Shown here piece by piece: positions 6,708 to 10,928 of a stretch of DNA of 10,928 nucleotides (the stretch's first letter is position 1; each line of letters starts with the position of its first letter). The stretch comes from Pseudolysinimonas_A sp049651805 (GTDB taxonomy: Bacteria; Actinomycetota; Actinomycetes; Actinomycetales; Microbacteriaceae): NCBI RefSeq assembly GCF_049651805.1, contig NZ_JBASCU010000010.1:1-10928 (forward strand), in the 5' to 3' direction. Below the pieces are notes generated by a model that was not told where the DNA came from, ran no database searches, and was given only the letters and a program-made list of their open reading frames with translations. The position numbers were made by a program, and so were the translations under genes.

Positions 6708-7617
6708 ATCCCCGTTTGTGCTCGCTGTTGCGACCGTCGTCGCGGTGGAGCGCGTGTCGCCGAGTTTCGTGCGCGTCACGTTCTCGGGCGACGAGTTGTC
6801 GGACTTCGGAACCCCGGGGCTGGTGCTCGATCAGCGCATCAAGCTCGTCTTCCCCGCGCCGGGCAGTTCGGTGCCCCGGCTCTCCGCGGGCGATGACTGG
6901 TACAGCGCCTGGCTGGCCCTGCCCGACGACGAGCGCGGGTCGATGCGCACCTACTCGATCCGTCGCCTCGACATCGACGGCGAGGAGACCCGGCTCGTCG
7001 TCGACTTCGTGTTGCACCTCGCCCCCGGCTCGACCGGCCCGGCATCCCGCTGGGCGGACGCCGCTGCCGTGGGTGACGAGCTGCTCGTGATCGGCCCGCG
7101 CCGCGGCCGGGCCGGAGGCGGCGGCATCGAGTACGCCCCCGGCGACGCCCGCGCCATCCTGCTCGCGGGCGACGAGACTGCGGCCCCCGCGATCGCCCGC
7201 ATCCTCGAGGACGTCGACCGCGACACCCAGGGGGTCGCCTTCATCGAAGTACCCGAGGATGCCGACATCCTTCCCATCGCGACCCCGCCCGGTGTCGAGG
7301 TGCGGTGGTTGTCGCGCTCAGGCGACGCGCACGGCACGCGGCTCATCCCGGCGGTGCTCGATCACCTCGGGGCGGTCGCACCTGCTGTGATCGCGGATGT
7401 CGACACCGACGACCCGCTGTGGGAGACCCCGACGTTCTCGAGCCTCGGCGAGTCGGTCGCGTCGGGCGCGAACCACGCCGACCGGTACTTCTGGATCGCC
7501 GGTGAAAGCGGGGTCGTCACCACGCTGCGTCGCCACCTCGTGAAGGATCTCGGTGTCGACCGCTCCCAGGTCGCGTTCATGGGGTACTGGCGGCACGGGG
7601 TCGCGATGCGAGGCTGA
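6697..7617 (+). CDS. Siderophore-interacting protein (FAD/NAD(P)H ferric-siderophore reductase)
   Basis: Cytoplasmic flavoprotein of the SIP/ViuB group that reduces imported ferric siderophore so that iron is released. The 306-residue product has an N-terminal FAD-binding beta-barrel (about 10-130) with the flavin motif RTYSIR at 84-89 and the loop APGSTGPASRWA near residue 111. The C-terminal NAD(P)H-binding domain has LLAGDETAAPAI near 153-164 and ends with the family hallmark GYWRHG at 296-301. The start is ATG at 6697, with a strong AGGGAGG four bases upstream, inside the 3' end of the ATPase gene (11-nt overlap). It is the last gene of the iron operon, so import and reduction are produced together. 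The stop lies two bases from the convergent VOC gene. Confidence 0.94.
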   Translation: MSAESPFVLAVATVVAVERVSPSFVRVTFSGDELSDFGTPGLVLDQRIKLVFPAPGSSVPRLSAGDDWYSAWLALPDDERGSMRTYSIRRLDIDGEETRLVVDFVLHLAPGSTGPASRWADAAAVGDELLVIGPRRGRAGGGGIEYAPGDARAILLAGDETAAPAIARILEDVDRDTQGVAFIEVPEDADILPIATPPGVEVRWLSRSGDAHGTRLIPAVLDHLGAVAPAVIADVDTDDPLWETPTFSSLGESVASGANHADRYFWIAGESGVVTTLRRHLVKDLGVDRSQVAFMGYWRHGVAMRG

Positions 7618-7646
7618 GGTCACTGCTCGTCTGCGACGACCTCGGC
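7613..7646 (+). terminator. Candidate intrinsic terminator at the end of the iron operon
   Basis: The arms GCTGAGGTC (7613-7621) and GACCTCGGC (7638-7646) can form a 9-bp stem in plus-strand RNA with one G-U pair and a 16-base loop. The stem is followed by TTTG. It includes the reductase stop codon and the last codons of the opposing VOC gene. The loop is large and the U-tract short, so this is tentative. Confidence 0.3.
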
Positions 7647-8012
7647 TTTGAAACCGGCGGAGTTCTCCAACCATCCCGCGTAGTGGCCAGCGCCTCCCGC
7701 ATGGGGATACCGCTCTCGATAGAGCGGGTGCCAGCCGTGCTCTTGCGCGTCTTCCATGATCGCGTCGACCCGGTCGGACGAGCCACCCTTGAACGCGAGG
7801 TGATTCATGCCCGGCTTCCGACGATCATGTGTCGACCCCGTGAGGTTCGGCGATGTCGTCAACGTAAGGTACGCGCCTCCGGCAGCCCAGGACTGCCCCT
7901 CCGGCCATGCGCTCTCAAGAGAGAACCCCAGCCGCTGCAGCAGCCAGCCCCACTCGGCCTGCACAACCTCCAGATCGGCAACCCAGACCTCGACATGATG
8001 AATTCCCGCCAC
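7620..8012 (-). CDS. VOC (glyoxalase/bleomycin-resistance fold) family protein
   Basis: A single-domain 130-residue protein of the vicinal oxygen chelate superfamily. It shows the paired beta-alpha-beta-beta-beta pattern: IHHVEVWVADLEVVQAEW at the start, the strand AAGGAYLTLTT near 43-53, the second module opening with MNHLAFKGG (69-77), and the closing AGFKAEVV (119-126). Likely metal ligands are H6, H71 and E124, so a metal-dependent enzyme is possible. The substrate cannot be assigned; lyase, dioxygenase and resistance proteins share this fold. The start is GTG at 8012 with only a weak purine stretch (GAGAGA) upstream. It lies 21 bp after the RelE-type toxin on the same strand and could be co-transcribed with it. 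It converges on the iron operon with a 2-bp gap. Confidence 0.85.
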   Translation of the reverse strand: MAGIHHVEVWVADLEVVQAEWGWLLQRLGFSLESAWPEGQSWAAGGAYLTLTTSPNLTGSTHDRRKPGMNHLAFKGGSSDRVDAIMEDAQEHGWHPLYRERYPHAGGAGHYAGWLENSAGFKAEVVADEQ

Positions 8013-8033
8013 GCGACGAGTCTCTCAGGGCGC

Positions 8034-8315
8034 TCATCGGTGCGAGCCGTAGACGTCGGCGCGATGTGCGATGCGCATGACCTGCACGAGCCGCGCATCC
8101 TCGTCGATGCGCACGAGAACTCGGTAGGAGATACCGACGTATCCGGCGCGAAGCCCTTCCAGTTCGGCGCCGAGGGGCTTGGTCGCTCTCATCGGGTTCT
8201 GCGCCAACGGCCCGTCGAGGAATCGCAGCACTGCGTCGACGAGTTTGGCGGGCAGCCGCTCGAGCGCGCGCACCGCGGGGCCAGAGAGCTCAACGCGGTA
8301 CGGCCCTGGCGTCAC
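8034..8315 (-). CDS. RelE/ParE-superfamily toxin
   Basis: Small basic 93-residue protein, likely a type II toxin. The N-terminal strand YRVELSGPAVRALERLP (6-22) leads into helices, then KPLGAELEGL. The C-terminal half is YRVLVRIDEDARLVQVMRIAHRADVY, the usual RelE-family beta-sheet core with the HRxDVY ending. RelE members cleave mRNA on the ribosome and ParE members poison gyrase; the short form with HRADVY looks more like RelE, but sequence alone does not decide. The start GTG (8315-8313) overlaps the antitoxin TGA as GTGA, so the toxin is translationally coupled behind its antitoxin. The usual residues just before YRV (often RRGD) read YVGIS here, which may affect activity. Confidence 0.88.
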   Translation of the reverse strand: MTPGPYRVELSGPAVRALERLPAKLVDAVLRFLDGPLAQNPMRATKPLGAELEGLRAGYVGISYRVLVRIDEDARLVQVMRIAHRADVYGSHR

Positions 8316-8581
8316 CGCTTGGCCAGTTGCGCACGCACCTCTTCGAGGGAGAGCATGCGACCCTTCGCGATGTCATCATCTGCTTCGGCCATCTCTGCCG
8401 CGTGGTTCGGATCCGACAGCCACGCCAAGGTCTCCTGAAGCGCGTCCAGATCATCGGGTGAGATCAGCACTGCGGCCGGCTTGCCGTGGCGCGTGATGAC
8501 GACGGCCTCGTGAGTGGACTCGACGCTTTCCACAAGGGCCGAGAGGTTGTCCTTCGCGTCACTAACCGACATGGTTCGCAT
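8312..8581 (-). CDS. Phd/YefM-family antitoxin
   Basis: An 89-residue antitoxin that should neutralise the RelE-like toxin encoded right after it and, with it, repress its own promoter. The N-terminal Phd/YefM DNA-binding fold is clear: MRTMSVSDAKDNLSALVESV, then EAVVITRHGKPAAVLISPDD (residues 25-44). The acidic, probably disordered C-terminal part (about 60-89) would wrap the toxin. Start choice: ATG at 8581 matches the MRTxSxSEA start of YefM, but the purine-rich GAGGGA abuts it with no spacing. The second ATG at 8572 would have that GAGGGA nine bases away, giving an 86-residue protein starting MSVSDAK. Both are plausible. Two inverted repeats lie just upstream (8592-8632). Confidence 0.88.
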   Translation of the reverse strand: MRTMSVSDAKDNLSALVESVESTHEAVVITRHGKPAAVLISPDDLDALQETLAWLSDPNHAAEMAEADDDIAKGRMLSLEEVRAQLAKR

Positions 8582-8591
8582 TCCCTCATTC

Positions 8592-8632
8592 TGGCCTACT
8601 TCTCGGCCATTTTTCTAGCCACGATACTGGCT
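8592..8632. promoter_or_regulatory. Two inverted repeats, candidate autoregulatory operator of the phd-relE-like pair
   Basis: Repeat 1 is TGGCC (8592-8596) with GGCCA (8605-8609), 8 bases apart. Repeat 2 is AGCCA (8617-8621) with TGGCT (8628-8632), 6 bases apart. Their centres are 24 bp apart and all half-sites share TGGC/GCCA. They begin 11 bp upstream of the antitoxin ATG, where Phd/YefM antitoxins usually bind. On the minus strand TATCGT (8626-8621) or TAGAAA (8617-8612) could be the -10. Confidence 0.45.
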
Positions 8633-8635
8633 CTT

Positions 8636-8728
8636 TCAGAACCCGGGCTGTAGCACGAGGATGCCGGGGAAGACGGAGTCGCCATCCGCGGCTGACCGCA
8701 CGCCGACCTCCAGCACGGCCAGGATCAA
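8636..8728 (-). pseudogene. Remnant resembling the 3' end of tadC
   Basis: Read on the minus strand this ends VFPGILVLQPGF-stop, against IFPGVMVLQLGF-stop at the end of the intact tadC (9398). In DNA, 8636-8673 matches 9398-9435 at about 30 of 38 positions by hand alignment, including two exact 10-base blocks and the same TGA. Further in, LILAV (near 8714-8728) matches LILPV of tadC in the same frame, after about 24 extra bases in the remnant. No start or upstream F domain is attached: the similarity stops at the neighbouring antitoxin stop codon. It is either a decayed tandem copy or a tail displaced by an insertion. Confidence 0.5.
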
Positions 8729-9066
8729 GTGCCGATCTTGTGCTCCGCGAGCAGCAGCTGCACCGCCTCGCGGACGAGCTCGCTCTGATTCTTACCAGTG
8801 CTCTGCTCGAGCCGCTTGAAGGCCTCGAAGTCCGCGCTGGAGATCCGCCCTCGAACGCTGGGGGACTCTCCGCGCGGTGACCCCACGTGCGGACGTCCGG
8901 GGCGAAGGGCCTGTTGCAGAGCCTCTTCAGTGCCGTACTCGCGAAGTAGGAACGCCCGGCCCTCGGCGGCGGCGGCATCGCCGGTGAGCACGGCGTCGGG
9001 TTCCGGAAGCGGGGTCGCCGGGTCGGTGAGACGAGCGGCAAGCTCGTCGTAGTCGATGTCAGCCAT
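8725..9066 (-). CDS. Antitoxin-like protein with C-terminal ribbon-helix-helix domain (BrnA-like)
   Basis: A 113-residue protein encoded just after a small toxin-like gene. The C-terminal part has the ribbon-helix-helix layout: strand SVRGRIS (70-76), helix A SADFEAFKRLEQSTG (77-91), then helix B from KNQSELVREAVQLLL (92-106). The acidic N-terminal part (MADIDYDELAARLTDP, then AAAAEGRAFLLREYGTEEALQQAL at 31-54) has no motif I can name and would be the toxin-binding region. The start is ATG at 9066, with an excellent GAGGAG seven bases upstream; the open frame continues further but only over the neighbouring gene. It overlaps the toxin-like gene by 8 nt. Toxin-first order with an RHH antitoxin is the BrnT/BrnA arrangement, which is why I call it BrnA-like. 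Confidence 0.72.
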   Translation of the reverse strand: MADIDYDELAARLTDPATPLPEPDAVLTGDAAAAEGRAFLLREYGTEEALQQALRPGRPHVGSPRGESPSVRGRISSADFEAFKRLEQSTGKNQSELVREAVQLLLAEHKIGT

Positions 9067-9334
9067 TGGGGTGCTCCTCTCGGTACCGCCGGACTTTCGG
9101 CCCCAGGGGCATCGCGTGGAAGATCGACGCTTCCCTGCCGTCCGTGAAGCAGTTGACCAGGATTTCCAGTTCCCGGTCGGTCTGTTCGTGCTCGGGTCCG
9201 ACGTACAGCCGGACGGTGCCGCCGTCGTTGCTCGAGCCCAAGTCCGCGATGTAGGTCGCATGCAGGATCGCGTAGATCTGGTCGGTGCGCGGGACGCCGT
9301 GCTTGTCGCTCGACGGTTCCCAGCGTGGAGCCAC
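9059..9334 (-). CDS. Small toxin-like protein of a toxin-first TA pair (possibly BrnT-like)
   Basis: Encodes about 91 residues from the GTG at 9334. The N-terminal APRWEPSSDKHGVPRTD recalls the W-[DE]-x-x-K-x-x-KHG opening of BrnT-type toxins. It is followed by a helix (IYAILHATYIAD), a strand TVRLYVGPE, a strand ELEILVNCF, and a C-terminal IFHAMPLGPKVRRYREEH with the basic end expected of a nuclease toxin. I know similar small actinobacterial proteins paired with RHH antitoxins, but cannot confirm the family here. A TTG at 9340 would add two residues, but it overlaps the candidate -10. The GTG is favoured because AAGGTAGGA (9350-9340 region) serves it either as a Shine-Dalgarno six bases away or as a TAGGAT -10 five bases away for a leaderless mRNA. 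The antitoxin gene overlaps its end. Confidence 0.65.
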   Translation of the reverse strand: MAPRWEPSSDKHGVPRTDQIYAILHATYIADLGSSNDGGTVRLYVGPEHEQTDRELEILVNCFTDGREASIFHAMPLGPKVRRYREEHPNG

Positions 9335-9339
9335 TGCCA

Positions 9340-9345
9340 ATCCTA
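9340..9345 (-). promoter_or_regulatory. Candidate -10 (TAGGAT) of the BrnTA-like operon
   Basis: On the minus strand TAGGAT lies five bases (TGGCA) before GTG 9334 and fits TAnnnT. The same bases also read as part of a Shine-Dalgarno (AAGGTAGGA), so a leaderless promoter and a conventional RBS cannot be told apart from sequence. Confidence 0.35.
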
Positions 9346-9350
9346 CCTTA

Positions 9351-9376
9351 ATTAGGCTACAAAACTGTAGCCTAAT
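9351..9376. promoter_or_regulatory. Perfect 11-bp inverted repeat, candidate TA operator
   Basis: Arms ATTAGGCTACA (9351-9361) and TGTAGCCTAAT (9366-9376) are perfect complements around AAAC. The repeat lies 17-42 bases before the toxin-like GTG, in the most AT-rich stretch of the window, and would cover the -35 region if the -10 is at 9340-9345. An RHH antitoxin binding here would autorepress. It also lies 21 bases past the tadC stop, but no U-tract follows, so a terminator role is less likely. Confidence 0.55.
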
Positions 9377-9397
9377 ATTTGACCCTGCCCGACCTAT

Positions 9398-10336
9398 TCA
9401 GAACCCGAGTTGAAGCACCATCACACCGGGGAAGATCGCGAACGCGACCGTCACCGGCAGGATGAGGAAGACCAAAGGCACGAGCATCGCGATCTCCTTC
9501 TTGCCCGCCGCTTCGAGCAGTGACCGCTTGGCGTCATCCCGCGAGTCCTGTGCCTGAGCCCGCAACACATCGACGAGCGGCGTCCCGCGGTCCAACGCCC
9601 CGACGAGCTGATCGACGGTGCGTGACAGCGGCGGCAACTGGATCTCGTCGGCACACCGTTCGAGCGCCAGCGCGAGCGGCACCCCGGCGTTCACCTGCGC
9701 GACGACGACGGCAATCTCGCGGGCGAGGTCGCCGTTGCCCGCTCGCGCGACCCGGCGCAGCGCATCGAGCACCGCCTCACCAGCCGACAACGAGAGCGTC
9801 AGAAACTCCAGCACCGTCGGCAGTTCGGCGGCGATCCGATCACGCCGCGCCCGTGCCGCCCGCGACAGCACCTGGTCGGGGAGCAACACCCCGATCGCCG
9901 CGCACACCGCAACGATCACCCCGAGCAGCAACGGCGACACCGACGACGAACGCGCGATAGCCACCGCGAACAGCACGCCGACCCCCGCGCCCGCTGCCCC
10001 TCCCAGCAACTGCCGCCCCCGCAACGCCTCGACAGTGAGCGACCACCCTGCCTGCCGCAACCGCCGCTCGACCGAGTCGTCACCTCCGAACACCGCGACC
10101 AGGGCCGAGCGGATGCGACGGCCGGCCGGGGCGAGCAACCCACCGACGAAGGGCAGCGGCTCCGCGGGGCGGCGGTCGAGAAACTCGCGGGCCTCGGGAG
10201 ACAAATCCGCGATGTACGGCGCGACCCGGGCGGCGAGCCGGGTCGCGCCGATCCGCGGCACCAGGCCGAGCAACGTCCAGAGTCCGAGACCGAGAGTGAC
10301 CCCGACGGGAACCGCGAGCGCGATGAGCGGCGTCAC
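9398..10336 (-). CDS. tadC: Type II secretion F-domain membrane protein TadC (Tad/Flp pilus)
   Basis: A 312-residue inner-membrane platform protein that would form the assembly base for Flp-type pili together with TadB and the TadA ATPase. Membrane segments are seen at about 3-25, 110-128, 133-151 and 284-305. The cytoplasmic T2SSF domain lies at about 160-283, with LPTVLEFLTLSLSAGEAVLDAL and the typical GTPLVDVLRAQAQDSRDDAKRS followed by EAAGKKEIAMLVPLVFLILP. The start is GTG at 10336, overlapping the upstream TGA (GTGA); the open frame further upstream is the shadow of tadB. Calling it TadC rather than TadB rests on position (second of the pair) and the C-terminal ending. Its last codons have a degenerate copy at 8636. 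Confidence 0.86.
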   Translation of the reverse strand: MTPLIALAVPVGVTLGLGLWTLLGLVPRIGATRLAARVAPYIADLSPEAREFLDRRPAEPLPFVGGLLAPAGRRIRSALVAVFGGDDSVERRLRQAGWSLTVEALRGRQLLGGAAGAGVGVLFAVAIARSSSVSPLLLGVIVAVCAAIGVLLPDQVLSRAARARRDRIAAELPTVLEFLTLSLSAGEAVLDALRRVARAGNGDLAREIAVVVAQVNAGVPLALALERCADEIQLPPLSRTVDQLVGALDRGTPLVDVLRAQAQDSRDDAKRSLLEAAGKKEIAMLVPLVFLILPVTVAFAIFPGVMVLQLGF

Positions 10337-10928
10337 GCGAACCACCGCCGCTCGTCGGGCAGTCGGCCGAGCGCGATCATCACCCGGTAGGCGACGACCG
10401 TCACGACGAGACCGACCCCGAGCAGCACCAACCCCGCCGGGCTGTTGTACGAAGCCGCCGCCTCGGGCCGCGACGCGAGCAACAGCAGCACGACCCACGG
10501 CGCGACGACACCGAGCCGGGCGGCACCTCGCACCCACGACTGCCGTGCCTCGACTTCGGACCGCACCGCGGCATCCGCCCTCAGCGAGGTCGCCAGGGCC
10601 CGCAACACGGACGGCAGCTCGGAGCCGCCGACCTCGCGCGCCATCTTGAGGGTCTCGACGATGCGGTCGGCGATCGGATCGGCGAGGCCGGCTTTGAGCC
10701 CGTCGAGCGCCGAGGCGAGGTTGCCCGACCCCATCGCCCGCCGTTCGAAGGTGCGGAACGCGACGCGCGTCTCGGCCGGCCCGACCTCGGCGAGCGCCCC
10801 GACCGCTTCGGCGAGCGGCAGGCCGGCGCGGATGCCCGACACCAGGTGGTCGACGAGGTCGGGCCACGCGAGGCGCAGCGTTTTGCGCAGAGCCCGCGCC
10901 CGCGCCGACAGCACCGCGAGCGGGACGG
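10333..10928 (-). CDS. tadB: Type II secretion F-domain protein TadB, 5' end outside window
   Basis: About 197 codons are visible and the frame stays open to the right edge. A GTG at 10914 exists, but the reading frame continues upstream of it (VPLA), and the N-terminal membrane helices usual for TadB would lie beyond the edge, so I treat it as partial. The T2SSF domain begins at WPDLVDHLVSGIRAGLPLAEAV and includes SALDGLKAGLADPIADRIVE and LPSVLRALATSLRADAAVRSEVEARQSWV. Two C-terminal membrane segments follow (LGVVAPWVVLLLLAS and GLVLLGVGLVVTVVAYRVMI). The TGA shares GTGA with tadC. Together they are the membrane platform of a Tad pilus locus that continues to the right. Confidence 0.85.
   Translation of the reverse strand, partial: VPLAVLSARARALRKTLRLAWPDLVDHLVSGIRAGLPLAEAVGALAEVGPAETRVAFRTFERRAMGSGNLASALDGLKAGLADPIADRIVETLKMAREVGGSELPSVLRALATSLRADAAVRSEVEARQSWVRGAARLGVVAPWVVLLLLASRPEAAASYNSPAGLVLLGVGLVVTVVAYRVMIALGRLPDERRWFA

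Noticed and set aside
8586..9041. 151-residue minus-strand open frame
   Set aside because: Shadow of the RHH antitoxin gene; proline/arginine/serine-rich with no domain and no plausible start context.
9338..9340. TTG start for the toxin-like gene
   Set aside because: It begins on the last base of the candidate -10 and leaves no room for a ribosome site; the GTG at 9334 is better placed.
9351..9376. Second DtxR/IdeR iron box
   Set aside because: The half-site TTAGGCTA is similar, but spacing and centre do not fit the 19-bp consensus, and the neighbours have no link to iron.
9351..9376. Canonical intrinsic terminator for tadC
   Set aside because: The stem is strong, but on the minus strand it is followed by TAAGG rather than a U-tract, so it is listed as a candidate operator first.
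7618..9397. Mobile element with transposase or integrase
   Set aside because: No recombinase, terminal inverted repeats or clean target duplication was found; only the imperfect tadC-tail repeat hints at insertion.
10337..10867. Upstream part of the 489-residue minus-strand frame ending in TadC
   Set aside because: Overlaps tadB in another frame and reads as an arginine-rich shadow; TadC starts at GTG 10336.

Overview
The window is high-GC DNA (about 70% by eye). Its codon use, heavy use of GTG starts, GTGA/ATGA stop-start overlaps and many GGATG/CATCC words fit an actinobacterium, most probably Microbacteriaceae. The family assignment is an inference from gene content and style; no rRNA or other marker gene is present.

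Left part (1-2706): a haem biosynthesis locus. On the minus strand lie hemE (uroporphyrinogen decarboxylase) and, overlapping it, the 5' part of hemY/cgoX (FAD-dependent coproporphyrinogen/protoporphyrinogen oxidase), which runs off the left edge. hemA (glutamyl-tRNA reductase) diverges from hemE. Only 26 bp separate their GTG starts. Each gene has a TAnnnT -10 hexamer exactly six bases before its GTG, so both mRNAs look leaderless and the two promoters overlap.

Middle part (2707-7617): a five-gene iron-siderophore uptake operon on the plus strand: binding lipoprotein, two FecCD permeases, ATPase and a siderophore-interacting flavoprotein reductase. All four internal junctions overlap (GTGA, GTGA, ATGA and 11 bp). 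An 18/19 match to the DtxR/IdeR iron box lies over the promoter. The chain is: capture of ferric siderophore, import, then reductive iron release. It sits directly after hemA, so iron acquisition and the iron-consuming haem pathway are neighbours.

Right part (7620-9397), all minus strand: a small VOC-fold protein, a Phd/YefM-RelE/ParE type toxin-antitoxin pair, and a second toxin-first pair resembling BrnT/BrnA (small toxin-like protein plus antitoxin with a C-terminal ribbon-helix-helix). Both pairs have inverted repeats upstream that could be autoregulatory operators. The second pair lies between the true end of tadC and a degenerate second copy of the tadC 3' end, which suggests insertion or duplication and decay here.

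Right edge (9398-10928): two consecutive type II secretion F-domain membrane proteins of a Tad/Flp pilus locus (tadC, and tadB cut by the window edge), minus strand, coupled by a GTGA overlap.

No tRNA, rRNA, CRISPR array, transposase or integrase was seen. There is no gene-free stretch over 300 bases. The most interesting signals are the back-to-back leaderless hem promoters, the duplicated tadC tail flanking a toxin-antitoxin cassette, and the perfect 11-bp inverted repeat in the AT-rich gap before that cassette.
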